Positions 19,053 to 27,945 of a stretch of DNA of 64,000 nucleotides are shown here, piece after piece (within the stretch, counting starts at the first letter, position 1; every line of letters begins with the position of its first letter). The position numbers and the translations under genes are program-made. The DNA comes from Verrucomicrobiota bacterium (GTDB taxonomy: Bacteria > Verrucomicrobiota > Verrucomicrobiae > Limisphaerales > UBA11358): NCBI GenBank assembly GCA_014860005.1, contig JACZKP010000178.1:1-64000 (forward strand), in the 5' to 3' direction. The notes beneath the pieces are model-generated. The model was not told where the DNA came from. It did no database searches and saw only the letters and a list, made by a program, of their open reading frames with translations.

Positions 19053-20198
19053 TCAGGGTCCGGCGGTTCGGACGCAACGGAAGCCCAAAATATTGTTCCG
19101 GGTGGCCTCTGAGGTGCCACCGCGCAAGGAAACCGTGCAGAAGCGCGCATCGCTGTTCCAATAACCGCCGCGTGCGACTTTGCCTGTCACCGATGGAAAG
19201 TTGAAGTTCGGACCTCGTGGATCCACCAGAGGAGTCGAACTGTAATAACTGCCGGAATAATAATCCCAACAAAGTTCCTGAACGTTTCCGGCCATGTCGT
19301 AAAGGCCGTAACCGTTGGGCGCGAAATGGCCGACGGGACTGGTGTAAGGCAGAAGCGCGCCATCCTCGAAGGCCGGATGAGGACCGACCAACGGATTTGC
19401 GTCGTAGGGGACGTTCATCACACTGAAGTAATTGGCGTTGCTGTGAGTGATGGTGTCACCCCAGGGGAACCGCTTGCCTGACAGCCCGCCCCGGGCCGCT
19501 TTCTCCCATTCAGCTTCCGTTGGCAGGCGATAACCGTTGGCGTCCCAATTGACGTCGGTGGGGTGATACGGGATGCTCTTATAGGCGGTCGTGTTGGTGT
19601 AGTAACACCGCGTTAATCCCTCCATCTCGCTGCGCGCGTTGCACCAAACCGCTGCGTCCAGCCACGACACGAATTGCACGGGATGATTGGTCGCCTTGCC
19701 TTGCCCGCTGCCGGCGTAAAACAAATAGCCGTTGTTCGTTGCCCACTGATAGACCTCATCCCACAACGCCTTCGTTACTTCATGCTTGTCCATGTAAAAT
19801 GGCGAGATCCGCACCGAATTCAGCGGCAGAGAGGCGCCGGAAGCGTGATCCCCAAAAAAGTCTCCCCGGGTATAAGGCCCCCCCGGAATCAGCGCCATGC
19901 CCGCGGGCGGACTGGGATCATGCACCCGGACGATGGTTGTCGCACCAGTCACCGGGACCTGCACGTAATCCAGCCAGACGTTGGTGTCAAATCTGGCCGT
20001 CACCTGGACGGTGAACAGGGCGTTTGTGGGGATGTTTGTAAAGGTAAGCCACCCGTCCTCAGTGTAACTCAAGGTTGTAGCAACCGGACCGAGAACGCGA
20101 TAGTAGCGCATTTCCTGTGCTCGCAGGGTTGGCGTCTGGAGCATCAGCAAAAAGGCGGCCCATCCGCATACGTGGGAAAGAATTCTCTGAGTTTTCAT
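19053..20198 (-). CDS. Secreted formylglycine-generating-enzyme (SUMF1)-like protein
   Basis: The 381-residue protein starting MKTQRILSHVCGWAAFLLML has a signal peptide ending near LRAQ. A beta-rich region of about 85 residues precedes the FGE/SUMF1 domain: GMALIPGGPYTRGD, FYMDKHEVTKALWDEVYQWA, GYRLPTEAEWEKAARGG, GLYDMAGNVQELCWDYY and LGFRCVRTAGP. FGE-fold proteins in this phylum are very numerous; only some oxidise sulfatase cysteines, and many are structural or surface proteins, so activity is not assumed. A frame extension to 20315 lacks a signal and is rejected. It is cargo between moeB copies E and F, antisense to them. Confidence 0.85.
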   Translation of the reverse strand: MKTQRILSHVCGWAAFLLMLQTPTLRAQEMRYYRVLGPVATTLSYTEDGWLTFTNIPTNALFTVQVTARFDTNVWLDYVQVPVTGATTIVRVHDPSPPAGMALIPGGPYTRGDFFGDHASGASLPLNSVRISPFYMDKHEVTKALWDEVYQWATNNGYLFYAGSGQGKATNHPVQFVSWLDAAVWCNARSEMEGLTRCYYTNTTAYKSIPYHPTDVNWDANGYRLPTEAEWEKAARGGLSGKRFPWGDTITHSNANYFSVMNVPYDANPLVGPHPAFEDGALLPYTSPVGHFAPNGYGLYDMAGNVQELCWDYYSGSYYSSTPLVDPRGPNFNFPSVTGKVARGGYWNSDARFCTVSLRGGTSEATRNNILGFRCVRTAGP

Positions 20199-20370
20199 GG
20201 TGAAGGTCTTTATCGCAACTCCGCGACGAATTACAAGGATTATGTTCTCTGATGACATGATTTCCTGCTCAGCGAAATGTGAGGGTTGCCTGGCATCACG
20301 GCATTCAAGCGACAAAAGTCCTCAAGCGCGATCCGGCTAAAAGCACTTCCATGTCAAACGCTTACTATTG

Positions 20371-20851
20371 TTCAACATGCTCGATTTGAAATTCCGCGAA
20401 CTCAAGTTGAGTCGCGATCCCACGATGCCCGATCTGCGGCGACCATCCGACGATCAAGGAATTGACTGATTACGATTAATTCTGCGGCATCCAGCCCGCG
20501 CCCGCCAAAGCGACAGCGTCGCAGGCCGACCCCCGACGAAGTGACCGTGCAGGACATGAAGAAGGTGCTCGATGATCCGAGCCTCGGCATCAAGGTCATT
20601 GGCGTGCGTGAAGCCGACGAATACGAGATCGCGAAAGTGGACGGCGTGCCACTGCTGCCGTTGAGCCAGATCAACGAGCGCTTCACCGAACTCGATCCGA
20701 ACGAGCAATACTATCTGCACTGCAAAGCCGGTGTGCGTTCGTTGAAGGCGCTGAGCTTCTTGCGGCAACAGGGATTCAAATATCTCAAGAGCGTCAAAGG
20801 CGGCATAACCGCCTGGAGCGAGGAGATTGATTCCAAGGTGCCGAGGTATCG
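20371..20851 (+). pseudogene. moeB 3' fragment, copy F (nearly complete 3' third)
   Basis: The match begins at TTCAACATGCTCGAT (9739 in moeB, the same breakpoint as copy C) and continues to the last codons (SKVPRY), but the stop codon is lost (TATTAA to TATCGA). It contains a frameshift and an in-frame stop near the zinc knuckle (TACGATTAATTC). The rhodanese part from 20541 is open and keeps the active HCKAGVRS. Translation would run on antisense through the K+ channel gene. The palindromic insert is absent here. This is the last copy of the array; the channel gene ends 35 bp further on. Confidence 0.85.
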
Positions 20852-20885
20852 AAGACTTGCTAGCTTCCGCCCGAATGGCTTTGGC

Positions 20886-22589
20886 TCACGTGCCGCCGCC
20901 GCCGTAGCGCCGGAAGAATTCCTGCTCCGCTTCGAGACTGCCAATCAAAATGATTTCCGATTGCTCCGGCAGCGGGTTCTGCGGATTGGGGTTGATCTCA
21001 AAGTGGCCGTTTTCATTGACGGCAACCACGTTGCAGCCGGTGGTCTGGCGGAGATTGGTTTCCACGAGCGATTTGCCGGCCAGCGCGGGCGGCGTCTTCA
21101 TGCGGAACACATTCAAGCCTTCGGCCAGCATCAAAATATCACTGCGTTTCAGGAGATTGAAAATGATGTTTGCGCCCATGGAGGCATACGACATGACGAA
21201 GTCCGCGCCCGCGCGGTGCAGGGTGGAGACATTCCGTTCGAGGGTCGCCCGGCTGATGATCTGAATGTCCGGTCGCAGACGCCGGCAGAAAATCGTGAGG
21301 TAGATGCTGATGTCATCGTCATGGGACGTGATGATGATGGCGGGGGCTTCCGGCAATCCCGCCTTCTGCAGAACCTCCAAGTCGGCGGCGTCGCCCAGGA
21401 TGTAGCGATCCGCGCCGACGGTGGGGATGTGTTCGGGCATACGTTCAATGATGCGAAACTCGACGCTACGCTCGGCCAGGGCATTGCCCGTGGCGCGGCC
21501 CACGCGCCCGCCGCCAATGATCAGCACGGGCGACAGGGTTTGGTGATAGATGCAGAACAGTTCGTTGTAATTGCGAATCTGTTCGGCGGAACCAGCCAGG
21601 ACCAGGACGGTATTGGGACTGATGCGCGTCTGCGCGCCGGCCGTTTCATAACGGCCCCGCTCCCAGACGCCCAGGACGTTCAGGCCCACCATTTCCCGCA
21701 GCCGCGTCTCGGCGAGCGTCTTGCCAATAAGCGGGGTGCCGGCAGCCGTGGATTCCGCAATCAGCAACTGATCAAAGTGGCCGATCACGTGCGCCCCCGC
21801 GTCGCCGCCAATGGTGCGTCGGGCCAGCGATTGGCCCATGAGGCGGCCCAGCCGGACGACGTGCGAACTGCCGGCCAGTTTGAGAATGTCCTCCGCGGCG
21901 GAGGTCGTGGCCGTGGTGATGATGGGCACTTTGGGCGACAGTTCGCGGACGGTGAAGGCGATGTTCGTGTTGATCACGTCGTCCCCGGTGGCGACGACCA
22001 TGGCCGCCTGTCGGATGTTGAGTCCTTCGTAGGTGTCCGGGAGGTCGGGTTCGCCCAACACGATGTTGAACCCGAGATCGTGCAGCCGTTGAGCTTCCGG
22101 CAAATCTTTCACCACCATGGCATAACTGTAGCCATATTGCTTGAGTTTGTTAATGAGCGCATGAGCCACCGGATCATAGTTCGTCAGAATGACGTGGCCG
22201 GTGGTGTCCGGCGGCAACTGCCGGGGGGTGCGCGCCGCACTTTGCGCCTCGACCCAAGGCGCATAGAAAAACTGGATAAGGGTAAATGGCATCAACATCA
22301 GCAAAAAGATCATGCCGGACATCAACACCAGGATCGAAAAGAGCCGGCCAAAGTCGCTGTGGAAAGTGATATCGCCAAAGCCAAGCGTGGACATCACCGT
22401 CAACGTCCAGTAGAACCCGGTAATCCAGGAGTATTCGCGCCCCTCCCACTCCATGATCACATGGAACAGTACGCTGAACACAACGATCATGACGGCCAGG
22501 ACAAGAAGAAACCCGCCGAGCATCTTGAGGTTGCGCGCCGCCTTCTTGACGCGCAGGAATGCGACCAATTGCGAAATGTAGAATTTCAT
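20886..22589 (-). CDS. Potassium channel protein with two TrkA-N/RCK domains
   Basis: The 567-residue inner-membrane protein has two N-terminal transmembrane helices (about residues 23-45 and 83-105) around a pore loop with the selectivity-filter-like STLGFGD (67-73). Two consecutive RCK/TrkA-type regulatory modules follow: first HVILTNYDPVAHAL onwards, then VLIIGGGRVGRATGNALAER with a clear GxGxxG. Each has TrkA-C-like parts (TPLIGKTLAETRLRE; PPALAGKSLVETNLRQ). It probably gates K+ flux in response to nucleotide or cation binding. Length matches two-RCK channels. The 3' end is adjacent to moeB copy F. Confidence 0.9.
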   Translation of the reverse strand: MKFYISQLVAFLRVKKAARNLKMLGGFLLVLAVMIVVFSVLFHVIMEWEGREYSWITGFYWTLTVMSTLGFGDITFHSDFGRLFSILVLMSGMIFLLMLMPFTLIQFFYAPWVEAQSAARTPRQLPPDTTGHVILTNYDPVAHALINKLKQYGYSYAMVVKDLPEAQRLHDLGFNIVLGEPDLPDTYEGLNIRQAAMVVATGDDVINTNIAFTVRELSPKVPIITTATTSAAEDILKLAGSSHVVRLGRLMGQSLARRTIGGDAGAHVIGHFDQLLIAESTAAGTPLIGKTLAETRLREMVGLNVLGVWERGRYETAGAQTRISPNTVLVLAGSAEQIRNYNELFCIYHQTLSPVLIIGGGRVGRATGNALAERSVEFRIIERMPEHIPTVGADRYILGDAADLEVLQKAGLPEAPAIIITSHDDDISIYLTIFCRRLRPDIQIISRATLERNVSTLHRAGADFVMSYASMGANIIFNLLKRSDILMLAEGLNVFRMKTPPALAGKSLVETNLRQTTGCNVVAVNENGHFEINPNPQNPLPEQSEIILIGSLEAEQEFFRRYGGGGT

Positions 22590-22765
22590 CGGCTGTCTGT
22601 CCGTTGTCCGTGGTCACCCGCGCCTTGGCAGGAACTGGATACCGGGCCAACAATTAGACCGCGCTCCGCCGCATGACGAGGAAAAACCGGAGCCAAACCG
22701 GACGCCTGGCCGCCGCAAATTTTCAGTGACCTGCCGGGGGCTTCCTGTTAAGAGCTTCCACACGC

Positions 22766-23731
22766 ATGAAAAAGACCGCGAGAAAAAACCAGAGTTTCCT
22801 CCCTCACCCGCTGGCCATGACGGTGCTCGCTTGCCTGGCGTCGGCCTGGGCCAGTTACGCCGCGGACTTTGAGATGCGTGATGAGGCTGAATTCAAGAAG
22901 ATCGTCGCCCCCGGCGCAAAGCTGGAGCGGCTGGCCACGGATATGCGCTTCACCGAAGGTCCGGTATGGCTGGCGGCGGATGGCGGATACCTCGTTTTTA
23001 GCGACATCCCTGCGGATGAACTGAAGAAGTGGTCGCCCAAGGAGGGGTTGTCAACGTTCCGCAAACCGAGCCGAAATGCCAATGGCAACACGGTGGACCG
23101 CGAGGGGCGTCTGATCACCTGCGAGCACAGCGGTCGCCGCGTGAGCATTCTGGAGAAAGACGGCACCTTGCGCACGCTGGCGGACCAGTGCGACGGCAAG
23201 ACATTCAACTCGCCAAACGACGCCGTGGTGAAATCCGACGGCACCATCTGGTTCACCGATCCGCCATACGGATTGCCGCGCGACGCCGTGAAAGAGCAGG
23301 ATGGCAATTACGTTTTCCGCTACGACCCCAAAACGCAAAAGGGTACGCGCGTCGCTGAAGGCTTCGACATGCCCAACGGCCTGTGTTTTTCCCCCGACGA
23401 AAAGAAGCTGTATGTGGCGGACTCCGGCAAGCCGCGGCATCTCCGGGTGTTCGACGTGCAACCGGACGGCACGCTCAAGGACGCCAAGGTGTTTTGCGAG
23501 ATAGACCGGGGCGTGCCGGATGGAATTCGCTGCGACGCCCAGGGGCGGATTTATTCAAGCGCGGGCGACGGCGTCCACATTTTCGCACCGGATGGAAAGC
23601 TGATTGGCAAAATTCTCGTACCGGAGTCGGCAGCGAATTTGTGTTTCGGCGGTGCTGACGGCAAGACGCTTTTCATCACGGCGCGCACGTCGCTTTACTC
23701 CATTCCGCTGCGGATCGAAGCTGCGAAGTGA
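22766..23731 (+). CDS. SMP-30/gluconolactonase/LRE family protein, exported
   Basis: The 321-residue protein has a signal peptide (about residues 1-33, LACLASAWASYA). The six-bladed propeller carries the family metal and active-site words: FTEGPVWLAADGGYLVFSDI, NGNTVDREGRLITCEHS, NSPNDAVVKSDGTIWFTDPP, MPNGLCFSPDEKKLYVADSG and PDGIRCDAQGRIYSSAGDGV. These provide the conserved Glu/Asn/Asp metal ligands. Members hydrolyse sugar lactones such as gluconolactone, probably in the periplasm here. A GntP-type gluconate permease is also present in this window (54395-56080), though distant. The gene stands alone and converges with the TPR gene downstream. Confidence 0.9.
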   Translation: MKKTARKNQSFLPHPLAMTVLACLASAWASYAADFEMRDEAEFKKIVAPGAKLERLATDMRFTEGPVWLAADGGYLVFSDIPADELKKWSPKEGLSTFRKPSRNANGNTVDREGRLITCEHSGRRVSILEKDGTLRTLADQCDGKTFNSPNDAVVKSDGTIWFTDPPYGLPRDAVKEQDGNYVFRYDPKTQKGTRVAEGFDMPNGLCFSPDEKKLYVADSGKPRHLRVFDVQPDGTLKDAKVFCEIDRGVPDGIRCDAQGRIYSSAGDGVHIFAPDGKLIGKILVPESAANLCFGGADGKTLFITARTSLYSIPLRIEAAK

Positions 23732-23770
23732 GAGGCGATTCAGCAGCTTTCTTGATTGCCAAACAGCGCG

Positions 23771-24886
23771 TCAGTTCGCCCGCGCTTTTTCCTGAGTGCG
23801 CAGAGCGAGTTCGTAGCAGTGGAGCGCCTCTTCATAGCGCTCCAGCCGGTTGAACAACCCGCCCTTTTGCAGGTAGGCAATGGTCAGGGTGTCGTCGGCG
23901 GCAATCGCCCGGTCGTAACAGCGCAAGGCATCTTCAACCTGGCGTAGTTGCTCCAAGGCCACGCCTTTCTTCACGAGGGCTTCCGGATGATCGGTTTGCC
24001 GCGCGAGAATGGCGTCGTAACACCTGAGCGCCTCGGCGGCCTTGTCCTGATCGAGAAGTGACTGGCCCTGGGCGAGCAACCGCACGATCGGATCATCAGG
24101 CGCGGAACCGTTCCCGTCGTTGCCGGTGGCAATCGCAGGAGTCGCCGCGTCCAAGCCTGTGGGCTCAAGGGTCTCGACCACGGCTGGGTCGCCGCCAGCC
24201 AGCGGCGGGCGCGTGGTGGTTTCCAATTCGAGAATGCGTTTCTCCAGTTGATTCAACGCGCCGAACAGGCGGGCGTTGGATTGCTCCGTGACCCGGCTGG
24301 TGACGACGTGAGTCTCCGCAGGGTCCGGCGCGGGCAGAGCCGCTCGGGCCGCTCCCGGCAGCAGGGTGGCGAACTCCGCCAGGCGGTTCACCGTGCGCCA
24401 TTGGAAGTACGCGGTGATCAACATTGCGAGAAAACCCACCCCGGCAAATGCTGCGGCAATGATGACCAGCAGGCGCTGGGAACTCTGCATGGCGGCGTTG
24501 GCGCTCCGCATGGCTTCCAGTTCGCGTTCCCGTTGCCCAGCCACCGTTTGCTCGATGAGAGTCAGCCGGGCAGTGACCGCTTCGGCATTGCGTGCGGCCA
24601 GCGCCTCGGCTTCCTGACGATTCCGCTCCAGCGCGAGTTGGGTGTTGTGGATCTGTTCCTGAAGCTGGAGATAAACTCGCAAAGCGGCGGCTGCGTCGTC
24701 CGACTCTTTGGTGCTGGCCGTGGTTGCGGTTGGGGCGTTGGTTTCCGCTGCGGGCAACACTTCCGTCATGCCTGCGATCAACAGGCAAATGCAACCGAGT
24801 CGCGCTCCGCGCCATGCCTGCCTGAGATGAAGTGAGATTTCCGGTGTCCGGCGTCGCCGTGAAATCCAGTGATGAGTGGTGTTCAT
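23771..24886 (-). CDS. Membrane-anchored coiled-coil and TPR-repeat protein
   Basis: The protein of about 371 residues begins at ATG 24886, with an upstream ATG at 24943 also possible. It has a signal or first hydrophobic segment (LGCICLLIAGMTEVLPAA), a coiled-coil region rich in Glu/Arg (QLQEQIHNTQLALERNRQEAEALAA...), a second hydrophobic helix (LLVIIAAAFAGVGFLAMLI), and a C-terminal run of TPR-like repeats (DKAAEALRCYDAILARQ; QVEDALRCYDRAIAAD; RYEEALHCYELALRTQ). It is probably a periplasmic or inner-membrane scaffold protein of unknown role. It overlaps no other gene and is divergent from the LolC/E gene. Confidence 0.75.
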   Translation of the reverse strand: MNTTHHWISRRRRTPEISLHLRQAWRGARLGCICLLIAGMTEVLPAAETNAPTATTASTKESDDAAAALRVYLQLQEQIHNTQLALERNRQEAEALAARNAEAVTARLTLIEQTVAGQRERELEAMRSANAAMQSSQRLLVIIAAAFAGVGFLAMLITAYFQWRTVNRLAEFATLLPGAARAALPAPDPAETHVVTSRVTEQSNARLFGALNQLEKRILELETTTRPPLAGGDPAVVETLEPTGLDAATPAIATGNDGNGSAPDDPIVRLLAQGQSLLDQDKAAEALRCYDAILARQTDHPEALVKKGVALEQLRQVEDALRCYDRAIAADDTLTIAYLQKGGLFNRLERYEEALHCYELALRTQEKARAN

Positions 24887-25009
24887 TTGCGAGACGCTGG
24901 CAGCGTGCGGCGGGGCAGCGCGCTTGTCAACGAATCTGTTCATCAGATTTGCGGTCCAGGGCTTCCTCGTTCATTGACACGCACTTGCCGCGCGCCTAGC
25001 CTGCGCAGC

Positions 25010-26284
25010 ATGTCGCGACTGCCGTTTGAATTGCTGCTGGCCCTGCGTTATCTGCGGCCCAAACGGACGTTCGTTTCCGTCATCACACTCATTTCCATCA
25101 TCGGGGTCATGCTGGGCGTGGCGGTGCTCATCATTGTCATTAGTGTGATGAGCGGATTCGATCACGAGTTGCGGGAAAAAGTGTTCGGCTTCAACGCCCA
25201 TCTGAAGGTGATCACGCCCGGCAAAACGATGGCCAATTACCCCGCCGTGATGGACGCGGTGGCAACGAATCGCGGCGTGAGCGGCGTCGCGCCGTTCGTC
25301 CTGGCCCAGGTGCTGGTGGAGACCCAGCCGGAGTTTGGCCAGCCGCTGGTGCTCGCGCCGTTTGTGCGCGGGGTGGACCCGGAAGCGGAAGCCACCGTGA
25401 GCTCGCTGACCACGAACATCGTGGCCGGCGAGTTTGATGTCAGCGGGCGCGGTCTGGTGGTGGGCCGGAATTTTGCGGAAAACATGGAGGTGCGCGTGGG
25501 TGATCGCGTTTCGATTCTCTCGCCCCAGGAGTTGAAGAAGATGCGGGAGAACCGGGGCCAGGACGGCGAAGTAAATATTTATCCCGACGAATATGAGATT
25601 CGTGGCGTGTTTGACGCAGGTTACTATGAGTTCAACGCGCTGTATGTGATCGCCTCGCTGGAGAACGCGCAGGCGTTGTATGAGTTGGAGGAAGGCGACA
25701 CGGTCCAGGGACTCATTGTGGCGTTGCGCGATCCGTTTCGAGCGCAGGGCGCCGCGCGGGAACTGGCCTACGCGCTCGGCCCGGAATTCCGGGTGACGAC
25801 CTGGATGGAAGACAGCCCGTTAATGATGGCGGTGATGGCGGAAAAGAACGTGATGCTCTACCTGTTGTTCTTCATTGTGCTGGTGGCGGCGTTCGGAATC
25901 ACCTGCACTTTGATCACATTCATTGTGATGAAGACACGCGAAATCGGCTTGCTCAAGGCGCTCGGCGCCTCCAGCCGCCAGGTCATGTGGGTGTTTCTCG
26001 GGCAGAGCTTGATTGTCAGCATTCTGGGGGTGCTGACCGGTTTCGGATTGGGAATGTTGGCGCTCACTTACCGGAATGAGTTTCTCGGTCTCATGCGCCG
26101 GTTGACTGGCTTTGAATTGTTTCCCGCGTCCATCTACGGATTCAGCGAACTGCCGGCGCTGATTGTGCCCGGCGACATCGCGATCATCTGCGGTGGGTCG
26201 CTGTTGATTTGCCTGTTCGCGGCGGCGTTTCCTTCGTGGCACGCCAGCCGCATGAACCCGGTGGAGGCGTTGCGCCATGAGTGA
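25010..26284 (+). CDS. lolC: Lipoprotein-releasing ABC transporter permease LolC/LolE
   Basis: The 424-residue inner-membrane permease of the Lol system extracts outer-membrane lipoproteins. The ATG at 25010 gives MSRLPFELLLALRYLRPKR, the standard N-terminus; the longer frame upstream is not used. TM1 lies at about 25-50 (VITLISIIGVMLGVAVLIIV), followed by the periplasmic MacB-like domain (about 55-270) and three C-terminal helices with the FtsX-type block (FITCTLITFIVMKTREIGLLKALGAS). lolD follows 126 bp downstream. Only one permease gene is present, so a homodimeric or LolF-like arrangement is possible; C versus E cannot be decided. Confidence 0.9.
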   Translation: MSRLPFELLLALRYLRPKRTFVSVITLISIIGVMLGVAVLIIVISVMSGFDHELREKVFGFNAHLKVITPGKTMANYPAVMDAVATNRGVSGVAPFVLAQVLVETQPEFGQPLVLAPFVRGVDPEAEATVSSLTTNIVAGEFDVSGRGLVVGRNFAENMEVRVGDRVSILSPQELKKMRENRGQDGEVNIYPDEYEIRGVFDAGYYEFNALYVIASLENAQALYELEEGDTVQGLIVALRDPFRAQGAARELAYALGPEFRVTTWMEDSPLMMAVMAEKNVMLYLLFFIVLVAAFGITCTLITFIVMKTREIGLLKALGASSRQVMWVFLGQSLIVSILGVLTGFGLGMLALTYRNEFLGLMRRLTGFELFPASIYGFSELPALIVPGDIAIICGGSLLICLFAAAFPSWHASRMNPVEALRHE

Positions 26285-26410
26285 AATGGAAATCATCGAA
26301 CCTCGAACACCCAACCTCGAACCTCCAATTCTTCAGCGGGCGGGGCTTCGTTGGATATTGGTTGTGGGTTGGGGGTTGTGGCGTGTTCCGCATCACGACG
26401 GAGGTCGCCC

Positions 26411-27091
26411 ATGAACGAGACTCTCCTCTCCGCGCGCGCCGTCACCAAGACCTACACCATGGGCAAACGCACGCTCGAAGTCTTGCGCGGCGTGAGCCTG
26501 GAAGTGTTTCGCGGCGATTTCCTCGCGCTACGCGGCGCCTCGGGCGCGGGCAAAAGCACGTTGCTGCATTTGTTGGGCGGACTGGACACGGTGAACGCCG
26601 GCGAAATCTGGTTCGACGGGGAGAACTTTGCGCGCCTGCCGGAAAGCTCGCAGACGCAGTTGCGCAATCGGAAAATTGGCTTTGTGTTTCAGGCTTACCA
26701 TTTGTTCCCGGAATTGGACGCGTTGGAAAACGTCTGCCTGCCCGCACGGGTGGCGCGCACGCCGGCCCGGGCGGCGGAAACCCGCGGACGGGAGTTGCTG
26801 GCGCGCGTTGGCCTGAAGGAGCGCGTGGACCACAAGCCTTACGAACTCTCCGGCGGCGAACAGCAGCGGGTCGCCATTGCCCGGGCGTTGATCAACGAAC
26901 CGGAATTGATCCTCGCCGATGAACCGACCGGCAATCTCGATTCACACACCGGCGGCGAAATCATCGAACTGTTGTGCAATCTGCGGGCGGAGCGGAATGC
27001 CACACTGATCATCGCCACGCACGACGCGACGGTGGCTGCCCGCGCGCCCAAAGTGGTGGAACTGGTGGACGGGCAGATTAAAACGGATTGA
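26411..27091 (+). CDS. lolD: Lipoprotein-releasing ABC transporter ATP-binding protein LolD
   Basis: The 226-residue ATPase powers lipoprotein release together with the upstream permease. Walker A is GASGAGKST (about residues 42-50), the Q-loop is in VFQAYHLFPELDALENV, the signature is LSGGEQQRVAIARAL, Walker B is LILADEPTGNLD and the switch His is in IIATHD. The ATG at 26411 (MNETLLSARAVTKTY) is preferred over the extended frame from 26351. Length fits LolD. Confidence 0.92.
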   Translation: MNETLLSARAVTKTYTMGKRTLEVLRGVSLEVFRGDFLALRGASGAGKSTLLHLLGGLDTVNAGEIWFDGENFARLPESSQTQLRNRKIGFVFQAYHLFPELDALENVCLPARVARTPARAAETRGRELLARVGLKERVDHKPYELSGGEQQRVAIARALINEPELILADEPTGNLDSHTGGEIIELLCNLRAERNATLIIATHDATVAARAPKVVELVDGQIKTD

Positions 27092-27176
27092 GGGAGCATT
27101 GGAGCGATGGAGTAAGGAAACGAACCGGAACATCCATGCTCCAGAACTGCACCATTCCAACATGCAGATCCTTCGA

Positions 27177-27755
27177 ATGAGCCAGGACGACTGGGAACTT
27201 CGTTATCAAACCCATGACATGCCTTGGGAAAAAGGCGCGCCGTCGCCGGGGTTGGTGGATTTTCTGACGACGCATCGGGATCTGCCCGGCGAAACTGTTT
27301 GCGTGCCCGGTTGTGGCACCGGTCACGACGTACGCGCGTGGGCAAAAGCTGGTTTCCGCGCTTACGGGTATGACGTCGCGCCCAGCGCGATTTGCCTGGC
27401 CACCGAACGCACGCAGGCCGCCGGGCTTGGCGCGGAATTCCGCCGGGCCGATTTCTTGCGGGATGAGCCGCCGTTTCCGTTTGACTGGCTCTTTGAGCAT
27501 ACGCTGTTCTGCGCCATTGAACCCGGCGAGCGCGAGCTTTACACCCAGGCTGTGCGGCGCTGGCTCAAACCGGGTGGCCATTTCCTCGCGGTGAACTATC
27601 TCATCCCGGACACCGACGGACCGCCGTTCGGCACGACGCGCGAGGAACTGTGGTCCCACTTTTCGCCGCACTTCAAGCTGCGGAGTGAATGGATTCCACG
27701 TTCTTATCCCAATCGCACCGGGCTGGAATTGATGTTGTGGTGGCAATGCAAGTAA
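27177..27755 (+). CDS. SAM-dependent methyltransferase, thiol/TPMT-like family
   Basis: The protein of about 192 residues begins MSQDDWELRYQTHDMPWEKG, the usual opening of bacterial TPMT-like methyltransferases (W..RY....PW..G.PSP). Motif I is VCVPGCGTGHDVRAWAKAG, followed by GYDVAPSAI and the acidic DWLFEHTLFCAIEP. The family methylates thiols, selenium or tellurium species, or halides. An in-frame ATG at 27162 would add five residues, and the frame extends to 27099. It closely follows lolD on the same strand, but the function is unrelated. Confidence 0.85.
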   Translation: MSQDDWELRYQTHDMPWEKGAPSPGLVDFLTTHRDLPGETVCVPGCGTGHDVRAWAKAGFRAYGYDVAPSAICLATERTQAAGLGAEFRRADFLRDEPPFPFDWLFEHTLFCAIEPGERELYTQAVRRWLKPGGHFLAVNYLIPDTDGPPFGTTREELWSHFSPHFKLRSEWIPRSYPNRTGLELMLWWQCK

Positions 27756-27945
27756 GTCCCGGGGCATGGGTTCATCCCTGATTCTGGCGGATTATCTGGT
27801 TCTGGTCAGGGTGCTTGGCGCGAGTTTGGGAGTCGGTTCCGCCTGGGCGGTAATTTTCGCCCGGCGTTTTGTTTGATTGCGCCGCGAATTTGTATCGCTT
27901 ATTCTGCGTCTGTAGGAAGAAGTAACAATTTAACGTTCAATTGAA

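Noticed and set aside
20541..22676. 711-residue open frame on the plus strand
   Set aside because: It is moeB copy F that lost its stop and runs antisense through the K+ channel gene; only the first part (to 20851) is real sequence of a gene.
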